Source of the DNA: JAKSSE01 sp045597645
GTDB lineage: Bacteria; Bacillota; Clostridia; Lachnospirales; Lachnospiraceae
Reading direction: 5' to 3'
Assembly: GCA_045597645.1 (NCBI GenBank)
Contig: JAZLKM010000062.1
Coordinates: 1-9,037 of the forward strand
Length of the DNA: 9,037 nucleotides
This document shows positions 1 through 7,271 of this stretch, piece after piece; position 1 is the first letter of the stretch, and each line of letters opens with the position of its first letter. Below the pieces are notes generated by a model that did no database searches, had not been told where the DNA came from, and saw nothing but the letters and a program-made list of their open reading frames with translations. A program made the translations under genes and the position numbers.

Positions 1-1016
1 ATTATTTGGACAATGTGAGAGTGTTCGCCACTTTTCTCATAATGCAGATTCATGTAGCTGGCACTAACTGGGTAGTGGCAGAGCCTAACACATTCAGCTG
101 GCAGGTATATAATGTGTATGACAGCTTCAGCAGATGTGCGCTGCTTGTGTTCACAATGATATCTGGAGTGTTCTTCCTAGATCCCAAAAAGCCAATAGAT
201 ACAAAGCGTCTGTACAGCAAGAATCTCGTTAGAATAATTACGGCTTTTGTATTTTGGTCTGTTATGTATGCGATTGTCATACATGTAGCGTTTCCGATAT
301 TAAGCCATGAGCCTATAGTACCGCTGGAAGTGGTCAAAGAAATAATATGTGGACATTACCATTTGTGGTATCTGTTTACCATAGCAGGACTATACCTTAT
401 TACGCCTTTTGTCAGATTGATTACTGCAGATAAAAAGCTCACCGAAAAATTTATAGTACTGGCATTTATATTGGGTTCCGTAATGGATTTGCTTAAGCTG
501 ATTCCGGTTGCTGGAGAGATTATCGAGGAAGCAATGGGAAATATGGAGGTAGGCTTCGTATTCGGATATACAGGGCTATATATGTTAGGCTACTATATTA
601 ATGAGTACGGCCTTAGCAAAGGAAAAAAGATTGCGCTTTACGTGTGCGCTGGTGTAGGGCTGTTATTTACAATCATTACAACAGGATTGTGGTCTGCAAA
701 TACAGGTGTAAGACATGATGAGCTATATGGACTGCTTTTGCCTGGTTCAGTATTTGTAGCAGTGGCGATTTTTGTGTTCTTCAAGGATCATGTAAGCAAA
801 GAGATAAAGCTTGTAGGTTACCTGTCAGAGCTTTCATTCGGTATGTATCTGGTGCATGATTTCTTTATAAAAATTCTACTCAAGGCAGGCATATCTACAG
901 CGAGATTTAATGCTGTAATATCAGTGCCAGTGGTAGCGATTGTTGTGTTTTTATGTAGCACTCTTGCGGCCTTTGTGCTCAGCAAGATACCGGTTGCCAA
1001 GAAATACATAATGTAA
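1..1016 (+). CDS. Acyltransferase-3 family membrane O-acyltransferase (5' partial)
   Basis: Integral membrane acyltransferase of the OafA/NodX/WecH type, which moves acetyl or another acyl group onto a surface glycan or other extracytoplasmic acceptor; the substrate cannot be told. The first readable residues (YLDNVRVFATFLIMQIH) contain Arg, ten residues, then His, the R-X10-H motif of transmembrane helix 1 in this family. About ten hydrophobic segments follow over roughly 340 residues, the usual family size. A TTG lies at base 6, but the family normally has about ten residues before this motif and the frame is open to the window edge, so the true start is probably upstream; the first whole codon is at base 3. 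The C-terminus ends in a basic tail. The next gene starts one base after the stop, implying co-transcription and translational coupling. Confidence 0.88.
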   Translation, partial: YLDNVRVFATFLIMQIHVAGTNWVVAEPNTFSWQVYNVYDSFSRCALLVFTMISGVFFLDPKKPIDTKRLYSKNLVRIITAFVFWSVMYAIVIHVAFPILSHEPIVPLEVVKEIICGHYHLWYLFTIAGLYLITPFVRLITADKKLTEKFIVLAFILGSVMDLLKLIPVAGEIIEEAMGNMEVGFVFGYTGLYMLGYYINEYGLSKGKKIALYVCAGVGLLFTIITTGLWSANTGVRHDELYGLLLPGSVFVAVAIFVFFKDHVSKEIKLVGYLSELSFGMYLVHDFFIKILLKAGISTARFNAVISVPVVAIVVFLCSTLAAFVLSKIPVAKKYIM

Positions 1017-1017
1017 A

Positions 1018-2133
1018 ATGAGTGAAGAAGTAAAAAAGAAAAAAGAGCCTTCTAAGAAGGCAAAAAGGTATTTGACAATGGTCTACGTATCCGTAGGCCT
1101 TAATTTGCTTTTCTTTCTGGTGCTAGCCCTTGGCGGTGGAGTCTATGCTATCTACAGATACCAAGGCAGACTCAAGTCCGAAAAGGTAAATAATCTGGTG
1201 GAGACGGCAGAAAACATTGCTATGGAGACCGCTGAAACCATACGGACAGAAGAACTGTTGGCGGAGGTTATGCCGGAGATAATCACTGACACTACGCATG
1301 AAGCCGAGGAGGAGGTTCAAGAGCCCGAGGCGCCGGAAGACATATTTGCGGATATGACCCAGGACGAAAAAGTGGCATATATTCATGAAAATGCCGTGGA
1401 TTATCCGGCCTGGCTATTGGAATCCTTTGAGAAAAACTATGATTTATGTGACTTTGTCCTAAAATACCCAACCACTGGTCATTCTGTTACGGGTGGAATG
1501 ACAGAGGAAGAACTGTCGCAGGATAACCCGGTCTTTTGCCAGTGGGATGCCAGATGGGGATACGCAGATTACGGTGATAATATAATTGCGGTGACGGGAT
1601 GCGGCCCTGCCGTTGTGGCGATGGCCCTATACTCGCTGACTGGTGATGATACATTTACGCCTGACAAGGTGGCAAGATTTGCCATGGACAACGGATTATA
1701 TTCTTATGGAACTGGAACAATGTGGAAATTAATCACAAAAGCTCCACAAGAATATGGTTTAGTAGTTACAGATGTCGGCAGACATAACGAGGATCAGTAC
1801 AGAATGGTGCTGGATGCAGGCGGCAAGCTCATACTCTCCATGGGGAAGGGCGAGTTCGCAACTCAGGGCCATTTTATTGAAATTGTGGGATATACGGATG
1901 AGGGATATATAGTAAACGACCCTTTCTATACCTTCCACAACGATGGTACAGCGTTCCCGTTTGAGCTGTTTTCCAAGCAGTCAAAGCATGTCTGGGGATA
2001 TACTACACAGGAGAATCCGGTGTTCTTTAGTCTGGCCTCAGAGCAGCCAGTTCCAGAGGTGCCGGTAGAGGAGGAGCCAATTATCATACAGGTACCCACT
2101 GACGACGGCGGATACATGTATGTTAATCAGTAA
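1018..2133 (+). CDS. Membrane-anchored C39-like cysteine peptidase
   Basis: Predicted type II membrane protein with an extracellular papain-like domain of the peptidase_C39_2 family. The N-terminus is Lys-rich (residues 5-17), followed by one transmembrane helix at about 21-46, so by the positive-inside rule the rest lies outside. Residues 55-110 form an acidic, Glu-rich stalk. The catalytic domain is about 170-330: Gln175 in FCQWDARWG (oxyanion hole), Cys195 in TGCGPAVVAMAL (nucleophile), His285 in GHFIEIVGY and Asp301 in VNDPF. The whole catalytic set is therefore present. A Pro/Glu-rich tail (341-371) ends the protein. Unlike bacteriocin-exporter C39 domains it has no attached ABC transporter, so leader-peptide cleavage during export is not implied; substrate unknown. 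It starts 1 nt after the acyltransferase stop with no clear Shine-Dalgarno, suggesting coupling. It could instead be a non-proteolytic amidase or transpeptidase of the same fold. Confidence 0.8.
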   Translation: MSEEVKKKKEPSKKAKRYLTMVYVSVGLNLLFFLVLALGGGVYAIYRYQGRLKSEKVNNLVETAENIAMETAETIRTEELLAEVMPEIITDTTHEAEEEVQEPEAPEDIFADMTQDEKVAYIHENAVDYPAWLLESFEKNYDLCDFVLKYPTTGHSVTGGMTEEELSQDNPVFCQWDARWGYADYGDNIIAVTGCGPAVVAMALYSLTGDDTFTPDKVARFAMDNGLYSYGTGTMWKLITKAPQEYGLVVTDVGRHNEDQYRMVLDAGGKLILSMGKGEFATQGHFIEIVGYTDEGYIVNDPFYTFHNDGTAFPFELFSKQSKHVWGYTTQENPVFFSLASEQPVPEVPVEEEPIIIQVPTDDGGYMYVNQ

Positions 2134-2136
2134 TCT

Positions 2137-2904
2137 ATGACACAGGAAAAGCTTACCGAATTATTGAAAAATGTTGCAAATGGCAGCAAGTCAGTGGAGG
2201 ATGCGGTCCTCGCATTGAAGCAGGCACCATATGATGATCTGGGATATGCAAAGGTAGATCATCACAGACAGCTCCGTCAGGGTATGGCAGAGGTGATTTA
2301 TGGTGCCGGCAAGACAAAGGAGCAAATACTGGGTATTACCAAAAGGCTAATGACAGGTGATGCACCGGTATTTATCACCAGAATGTCCAAGGAAGCGGCG
2401 GACTATCTGTCGGCTGAGGTGGAGCTTCGTTATGATGAGCTAAGCCACGTTGGAATAGTAGGTGATATGCCCACACCGAATGGAATGGGCAAGATAGTAA
2501 TAGCCTGCGGAGGCACCAGTGATATACCGGTGGCCGAGGAGGCAGCCCTCACTGCTGAAGTGTTCGGCAATGAGGTGGTCAGACTGTATGATGTGGGAGT
2601 AGCAGGTCTTCATAGGCTTCTGGATCATATGGATGATATTATGAGTGCTACAGTCATCATTGCAATCGCAGGGATGGAGGGAGCGCTTGCAAGTGTTGTA
2701 GGTGGTCTGGCAGATTGTCCTGTAATCGCCGTACCTACAAGTGTGGGATATGGGGCTAATTTTGGCGGCCTGTCCGCACTTCTTTCAATGCTGAATTCCT
2801 GTGCATCAGGAATCAGTGTCGTTAATATTGACAACGGTTTTGGGGCAGCAGTACAAGCTTCAATGATTAATCACATTTATCAAAAGAATTCCACGGAGAA
2901 ATAA
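2137..2904 (+). CDS. larB: Nickel-pincer cofactor biosynthesis protein LarB
   Basis: LarB carboxylates the pyridinium ring of nicotinic acid adenine dinucleotide and hydrolyses its phosphoanhydride, giving pyridinium-3,5-biscarboxylate mononucleotide, the first step towards the nickel-pincer nucleotide (NPN) cofactor of LarA-type racemases. It is cytosolic. The 255 residues match the family's usual length. The N-terminal part has the expected LGYAKVDHHRQLRQG (35-49) and EVIYGAGKT (52-60). The C-terminal AIR-carboxylase (PurE)-like domain carries ACGGTSDIPVAEEA (123-136), YDVGVAGLHR (151-160), AIAGMEGAL (176-184), PTSVGYGANFGG (200-211) and LNSCASG (219-225). Cys222 is the counterpart of the Cys reported to bind the substrate ring covalently in Lactiplantibacillus plantarum LarB (Cys221, from memory). 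The start fits the family N-terminus; it lies 3 nt after the previous stop and lacks a visible Shine-Dalgarno. larC follows after one base. Confidence 0.96.
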   Translation: MTQEKLTELLKNVANGSKSVEDAVLALKQAPYDDLGYAKVDHHRQLRQGMAEVIYGAGKTKEQILGITKRLMTGDAPVFITRMSKEAADYLSAEVELRYDELSHVGIVGDMPTPNGMGKIVIACGGTSDIPVAEEAALTAEVFGNEVVRLYDVGVAGLHRLLDHMDDIMSATVIIAIAGMEGALASVVGGLADCPVIAVPTSVGYGANFGGLSALLSMLNSCASGISVVNIDNGFGAAVQASMINHIYQKNSTEK

Positions 2905-2905
2905 T

Positions 2906-4072
2906 ATGAAGACACTCTATTTGGATCTGAGAATGGGAGCAGCGGGCGATATGCTCGCAGGAGCACTGGCTGACCTTTTTGATGACAAGAAGGCGCTGGA
3001 AGATGAGCTGAATTCGCTTGGAATACCGGGCGTACAGCTGTCGATTATGGATGACGAAAAGTGTGGCATAAAATGTAGCCACTACAGGGTGCTAGTCCAC
3101 GGGCATGAGGAAAAGCAGGATGAGGGTTTTGCACATCATCATGAGCATCATCATGGCAATGATCTTATGGACATACGCAGTATAGTTAGTAGCCTTAAGA
3201 TATCTGCAAGAGTGCATGCTGATGTTATGGCAGTCTACAGGATGATTGCAGATGCAGAGGGCAAAGTTCATGGCAGAGAGGTGGATGAGATTCATTTCCA
3301 CGAGGTAGGCGCTAAGGATGCGATTGCTGATATCACAGCTGTAGCATACATGATGGAGAAGCTCGGATACCCACAGGTGCAGGCTTCGCCTATTCGAACA
3401 GGCTACGGTCAGGTGAAGTGCGCTCATGGAATCCTGCCGGTGCCGGCTCCTGCTACAGCAGAGCTTCTGACAGGCATGCTGACCTATGCCGGAGATATAA
3501 AGGGCGAAATGTGCACTCCTACAGGGGCTGCACTCATAAAGTATTATGCCAGCGATATCTGTGAGATGCCGATGATGAACACGCAGCGCATAGGAATGGG
3601 TAGCGGCAACAAGGACTTTGAGGCAGCCAATATTGTAAGAGCGGTGCTGGGAGATAAGCCTGAAATGATAAACGAGCTGTCATTTAATGTGGATGATATG
3701 ACAGGCGAGGATATAGGATATCTGCAGGAGGTGCTCTTCGAAAATGGAGCACTTGATGTATACACCACTCAGATAGGAATGAAAAAGTCCAGACCGGGAG
3801 TGCTTATAACTGTGCTGTGCAAGCGTGAAGATAAGGAAAAAATGGCGCAGCTGATATTCAAGCATTCTACTACAATCGGTATCAGAATAGCTGACTTTGA
3901 CAGGGTTGTATTGACGAGAGAGGCAGTACCGGTGGAGACTCAGGAGGGCACAGTCCACATCAAAAAGAGCGAAGGCTTTGGCGTGATTAGAGAAAAAATG
4001 GAGTATGAGGACGTAAAAGCTATCGCTAAGAAGACGGGTAAATCCCTGTACGATGTGAGAAAAGAAATCTGA
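2906..4072 (+). CDS. larC: Nickel-pincer cofactor biosynthesis protein LarC (nickel insertion)
   Basis: LarC is the CTP-dependent cyclometallase that inserts nickel into the dithiolated pyridinium mononucleotide, the last step of NPN cofactor synthesis; cytosolic. The 388-residue single frame covers both halves of the family. The LarC1 half has YLDLRMGAAGDMLAGAL (5-21), a His-rich loop with seven residues HHHEHHH (77-83), IHFHEVGAKDAIADI (129-143) and CTPTGAAL (203-210). The LarC2 half starts near 257 with LSFNVDDMTGEDIGYL (258-273) and GMKKSRPG (291-298). In L. plantarum the two halves are joined by programmed ribosomal frameshifting; here they are read straight through. The ATG has a GGAG ribosome site (2895-2898) inside the end of larB, and the gap after the larB stop is one base, so the two are certainly co-expressed. 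No larA or larE is visible in the window. Confidence 0.96.
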   Translation: MKTLYLDLRMGAAGDMLAGALADLFDDKKALEDELNSLGIPGVQLSIMDDEKCGIKCSHYRVLVHGHEEKQDEGFAHHHEHHHGNDLMDIRSIVSSLKISARVHADVMAVYRMIADAEGKVHGREVDEIHFHEVGAKDAIADITAVAYMMEKLGYPQVQASPIRTGYGQVKCAHGILPVPAPATAELLTGMLTYAGDIKGEMCTPTGAALIKYYASDICEMPMMNTQRIGMGSGNKDFEAANIVRAVLGDKPEMINELSFNVDDMTGEDIGYLQEVLFENGALDVYTTQIGMKKSRPGVLITVLCKREDKEKMAQLIFKHSTTIGIRIADFDRVVLTREAVPVETQEGTVHIKKSEGFGVIREKMEYEDVKAIAKKTGKSLYDVRKEI

Positions 4073-4113
4073 GTTCGTGAATTCCCAAGAGGAATTACAT
4101 AGGAAATAGAAAT

Positions 4114-6225
4114 ATGGAAGTACTTGAGGCGACAGGGTGTAGCATTACACCTGAGCAGCTGACAAAAAGCAGGCAGTTTAATATAGTTGATTATGGTGCA
4201 GGTGAGAGTGTATCGCCTGTAGAGAATACTGCGGCAATAAACGCAGCGATTGCGGCAGCAAATGAGGCGGGAGGCGGTACTGTCATCGTGCCTACAGGTA
4301 CTTTCCTGGTGTATACTGTTCGACTGAAGAGCAATGTGAATATATATTTATCACATGGTGCAGTTCTTGCTGCAGCCAAGACAGAGCTTCATATGCATTA
4401 TATGGGCCAGACTATAGATCAGGCAGGTGAGGGCGGCAACTATGATGAGCCAGAAGTAAATCCAAATATAGGCGTGCAAGATCATGGACATACCTATTTT
4501 GCCAATAGCCTGATATACGGGGCAGATTTGGAAAACATAATGATATATGGCAGTGGACTAATCACTGGAGGCAGATATAACCAGGAGACTGGAGTATATG
4601 AGTATGTGCTACAGGGAGATGACCCTCAAGTACCAAAAAATGTCAACGGACCAGGTCATAATGGCACATGGTTTGGCAACAAGGGCATCGCTTTGGTTCG
4701 CTGCAAAAATATAGTTCTCATGGATTTTTCCATTACTATTGGAGGACATTTTGCAATCATATGCAGTGGCTGTGAAAATATATATGCCGATTGGCTTTTG
4801 ATAGATACTAACAGGGATGCTTTTGATATAGATAGCTGCAAGGATGTTACAGTGAGACATACCACAGCTAACTCCCTCACAGATGATGGCTTATGTATAA
4901 AGGCATCATATGGAGCAGGAGTGTTCATGCCTGCAGAAAACATTCTTATAGAAGACTGCACTGTCTGCGGATATGACGCAGGAAGCGTATACGCCAAGGC
5001 TTACACCAGAAGCAAGGCTGTGGCAGATGATAGATGTGGCCCGACTGGAAGGGTGAAGCTTGGGACGGAGAGCACCTGCGGATACAAGCAGGTGACAGTA
5101 AGGAGAGTCAAATTTGACAGATGCCGAGGAATAGCTATGGAAGCGGTAGACGGCTCTCCAATGGAGGACATCGTCTTTGAAGATTGCGAGATGAATGACA
5201 TTAGCAATTCGCCGCTATTTATCAGAGTGGGTGACAGAGGCAGATGGCCAGTACTTGATGGTGAAAAGAGATACAGACCTGTATACGACAGGACAAGAGA
5301 AGTGACTGTCGATGGCCTGCACAAGATAGCAATCATCAATGATAAAAATAAGATTTGCCTCGAAGGCCGGCCAACCAGTGCTACAAATCTTGCCAGCGCC
5401 GCCAGGATTCGGATAAAGAATATTAAAGTAAAGAATGCAGATCCCAGATATCCTATGCTTGTGATGGGAATGACTGACTCTCCTATAAGGGATGTGGAGA
5501 TAGCCAATATAGAGGTAGAATATCGTGGCGGTCTTACGATGAAGGATGCAGTAGAACAGAGGCAGATAGACACGCCTATTAGATTCTCGCAGTTTCACGC
5601 CACTGAGATTGAGCAGCTGGTGCCATGGATGGTCAATACATTTTTTGTGAAAAATGAAGGTTTATTGCCACGTGTAGACTGGGATGGTAGAGACTCAGGC
5701 TGGGTTGACGATCCATATAATGTTCCAGAATTGCCTGAGGTATATCCGGAGCCCAGCAATTGGGGCATATTACCGGCCTGGGGACTGTATGTCAGACATT
5801 GTGAGAATATAAATGTGCAAGATGCGCATTTCACAACGATTGAACCTGATGGCAGACATATAATCGTGCTAGATGATGTAAACGGGGCATGTTTAAATCA
5901 AATATCTGCCAAGTCAGAGCAGAATACGCATTGTATTGCCACTGTTACAAACAATTACCGACGTCATACAAATAGAGAGCTCGTAGCTGATGAACCGTAT
6001 TTTACGACAAAAGTTCAGGGGCTTAAGATGACAGACTGCTTTGCTGGTTATGACAATCAATTGCTTGAAGTTGTGGTTGATGCTCCGGCACCAGGTACAC
6101 CTGAGGATAGTCTATACAATATGCCTACTGTGGCGTGTCAAATTACAGGATATAATTTGGACGTAGCAAGACCGTTGCCTAAAACAGTATTTCCATTGTT
6201 AGAGAAAGAAATAAGCAAATGCTAA
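4114..6225 (+). CDS. Cytosolic GH28-like beta-helix glycoside hydrolase
   Basis: Predicted right-handed parallel beta-helix hydrolase related to family GH28 (polygalacturonase and related pectin-backbone enzymes). The N-terminal FNIVDYGAG (22-30) and GGGTVIVPTGTF (53-64) are typical of GH28 and pectate-lyase-like helices. The probable acid pair region is NRDAFDIDSC (233-242), with TDDGLCIKA (256-264) supplying the adjacent Asp257-Asp258. GRVKLGTES (312-320) and RGIAMEAVDG (338-347) occupy the places where classical GH28 enzymes have GHG and RIK, so those substrate residues look replaced. The C-terminal YPEPSNWGILPAWGLYVRHC (544-563) resembles a segment I recall from Bacteroidetes-type GH28 proteins. 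At 703 residues it is longer than simple polygalacturonases. There is no signal peptide, so it should act in the cytosol on imported oligosaccharides. AGGAA (4101-4105) precedes the ATG by 8 nt. Its last 7 nt overlap the next gene. The exact substrate is unknown; another beta-helix glycosidase family is possible. Confidence 0.72.
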   Translation: MEVLEATGCSITPEQLTKSRQFNIVDYGAGESVSPVENTAAINAAIAAANEAGGGTVIVPTGTFLVYTVRLKSNVNIYLSHGAVLAAAKTELHMHYMGQTIDQAGEGGNYDEPEVNPNIGVQDHGHTYFANSLIYGADLENIMIYGSGLITGGRYNQETGVYEYVLQGDDPQVPKNVNGPGHNGTWFGNKGIALVRCKNIVLMDFSITIGGHFAIICSGCENIYADWLLIDTNRDAFDIDSCKDVTVRHTTANSLTDDGLCIKASYGAGVFMPAENILIEDCTVCGYDAGSVYAKAYTRSKAVADDRCGPTGRVKLGTESTCGYKQVTVRRVKFDRCRGIAMEAVDGSPMEDIVFEDCEMNDISNSPLFIRVGDRGRWPVLDGEKRYRPVYDRTREVTVDGLHKIAIINDKNKICLEGRPTSATNLASAARIRIKNIKVKNADPRYPMLVMGMTDSPIRDVEIANIEVEYRGGLTMKDAVEQRQIDTPIRFSQFHATEIEQLVPWMVNTFFVKNEGLLPRVDWDGRDSGWVDDPYNVPELPEVYPEPSNWGILPAWGLYVRHCENINVQDAHFTTIEPDGRHIIVLDDVNGACLNQISAKSEQNTHCIATVTNNYRRHTNRELVADEPYFTTKVQGLKMTDCFAGYDNQLLEVVVDAPAPGTPEDSLYNMPTVACQITGYNLDVARPLPKTVFPLLEKEISKC

Positions 6226-7172
6226 ATAAGTTAGAAAGAAAATTCGGAAAATATGCTATCTCGCGGCTGATAGTCTACTTGCTGGTAGCATATGGCGCAG
6301 GAGTGATCCTGCAGGCACTCTACAGAACGACAGGAGTGAATTTTATCTCGTATCTGACGCTTGACCCATACTACATCATCCATCATGCGCAGATATGGAG
6401 ACTGTTTACCTGGGTGTTTGTATCATCTCAGGACAGTATACTGCTGGCATTGATTATGATGTTCTTCTATTACCAGCTGGGAATAGCGCTGGAGCAGACT
6501 TGGGGTGCATTCAGATTTAATGTGTACATATTTAGCGGGTTGATTTTTACAGTTATAGGCGCCTTTGTAGTATACGGCCTTTTTTATCTGTTATATGGCA
6601 CTTCGGTTCCGGGAATAGGCAGATATATCACCACATACTATCTGGAAATGTCAATATTTTTCGCGTTTTCAGTATGCTATCCTGACATGCAGGTCAGACT
6701 ATATTTCCTCTTCCCAATCAGGATGAAGGTGATGTCAATTGTGTATTTTGCATTCATAGGATTTGATGTTCTGTCAACATTCCTAAATGCAGGTACTGCG
6801 GTAGGTCTTGTTAAGCTTACAGTAGTACTTAGCTCTCTGCTTAGCTTCTTTATTTTCTATATGATGAATAGAAAATATCAAAGCGGAATGTCGTATAAGA
6901 GCAAGCCTAATAGAGCACAGCGTAAAAGGTCGAAGGAGTTCCAAAAATCCTATGAGAGTGGTGCTTTCAGAGCATCGTCCAGAAGTGATGGGGTCAGCTC
7001 GCAGACCACGAGTTCTCGGGGAAATGCCAGCAATATCACCAGGCATAAATGTGCAATCTGCGGCAGGAGCGAACGTGATGGGGCAGGCCTTGAATTTAGA
7101 TTTTGCTCAAAGTGCAATGGCAACTATGAGTATTGCCAGGAGCACTTATTTACGCATAAGCATATAGTTTAA
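6219..7172 (+). CDS. Rhomboid-like membrane protein without catalytic residues, C-terminal zinc ribbon
   Basis: Six-helix membrane protein of the rhomboid/derlin-like superfamily. Hydrophobic segments lie near 15-33, 62-90, 100-126, 141-156, 170-187 and 196-216. Rhomboid-type landmarks are AQIWRLFTWVF (57-67) and GIALEQTWGAFRFN (88-101). The protease serine motif GxSG is absent: the corresponding stretch reads YYLEMSIFFAFS (140-151), and the last helix (KLTVVLSSLLSF) has no histidine, so it is probably a pseudoprotease. The N-terminus is basic and the tail after helix six very basic (216-243), placing both ends in the cytosol. After a Ser-rich linker (250-275) comes a zinc-binding module: Cys278/Cys281, Cys296/Cys299, Cys306, His309, His313 and His315. 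The role is unknown; pseudo-rhomboids elsewhere bind or chaperone membrane clients. The ATG lies inside the end of the hydrolase gene behind a purine-rich GAGAAAG, so translation is coupled. Confidence 0.75.
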   Translation: MLNKLERKFGKYAISRLIVYLLVAYGAGVILQALYRTTGVNFISYLTLDPYYIIHHAQIWRLFTWVFVSSQDSILLALIMMFFYYQLGIALEQTWGAFRFNVYIFSGLIFTVIGAFVVYGLFYLLYGTSVPGIGRYITTYYLEMSIFFAFSVCYPDMQVRLYFLFPIRMKVMSIVYFAFIGFDVLSTFLNAGTAVGLVKLTVVLSSLLSFFIFYMMNRKYQSGMSYKSKPNRAQRKRSKEFQKSYESGAFRASSRSDGVSSQTTSSRGNASNITRHKCAICGRSERDGAGLEFRFCSKCNGNYEYCQEHLFTHKHIV

Positions 7173-7173
7173 G

Positions 7174-7202
7174 TTTACAAAACTATCCTTGTAAGGTATA
7201 AT
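7174..7202 (+). promoter_or_regulatory. Sigma-A-type promoter of efp
   Basis: A -35 box TTTACA (7174-7179) and a perfect -10 box TATAAT (7197-7202) are separated by exactly 17 nt, the ideal vegetative sigma spacing. The expected transcription start is near 7209, giving an efp leader of about 63 nt. It begins 2 nt after the stop of the rhomboid-like gene and is the only convincing promoter I see in the window. Confidence 0.85.
7175..7194. repeat. Inverted repeat TTACAA-N8-TTGTAA across the efp -35 box and spacer
   Basis: Two perfect 6-nt arms (7175-7180 and 7189-7194) with an 8-nt spacer overlay the -35 element and most of the promoter spacer. A repressor bound here would block polymerase, so the dyad could be an operator. 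The arms are short and AT-rich, and chance cannot be excluded. It matches no regulator box I recognise. Confidence 0.35.
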
Positions 7203-7214
7203 GTGATAGATTTT

Positions 7215-7228
7215 GGGCCGTTTGGTCC
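7215..7228 (+). other. Short hairpin near the 5' end of the efp leader
   Basis: GGGCC (7215-7219), loop GTTT, GGTCC (7224-7228): a 5-bp stem with one G-U pair, starting about 6 nt from the predicted transcript start. Such 5' stems can protect a message from decay; this is inference from position. No larger riboswitch-like fold is evident in the leader. Confidence 0.3.
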
Positions 7229-7256
7229 TATTAATGAGATTTTATTGATATGTTTT

Positions 7257-7263
7257 AAGGAGG
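7257..7263 (+). promoter_or_regulatory. Strong ribosome binding site deciding the efp start
   Basis: Full-consensus AAGGAGG sits 8 nt before the ATG at 7272. The same frame stays open back to a GTG at 7203, but that codon follows immediately on the -10 box and precedes the expected transcript start, so the longer reading is not used. Confidence 0.9.
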
Positions 7264-7271
7264 ATTACCTA

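Noticed and set aside
3134..3154. CAT-rich run that looks like a short tandem repeat
   Set aside because: It encodes the His-rich loop of LarC in frame and is explained by protein function rather than a DNA repeat.
4080..4096. Small inverted repeat AATTCC-CAAGA-GGAATT between larC and the hydrolase
   Set aside because: A 6-bp AT-rich stem with no T-run after it is too weak for a terminator. It is more likely chance within a 41-nt gap, so the operon is treated as continuous.
5001..5573. Long open frame on the minus strand (190 codons) opposite the beta-helix hydrolase
   Set aside because: Its translation has no recognisable motif or domain, no ribosome site was seen, and it lies wholly antisense to a gene with clear family motifs; it is a codon shadow.
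6952..7167. 71-codon + strand frame overlapping the end of the rhomboid-like gene
   Set aside because: It overlaps the zinc-ribbon coding part in another frame and has no family resemblance or ribosome site.
7203..7271. N-terminal extension of efp by 23 codons from a GTG
   Set aside because: The GTG directly follows the -10 box and precedes the predicted transcript start, the extension is absent from the family, and the ATG at 7272 has a perfect ribosome site.
7173..7271. Possible riboswitch or leader peptide upstream of efp
   Set aside because: The leader is only about 63 nt with one short hairpin and a four-codon ATG frame without a ribosome site; there is no room for a known riboswitch class.
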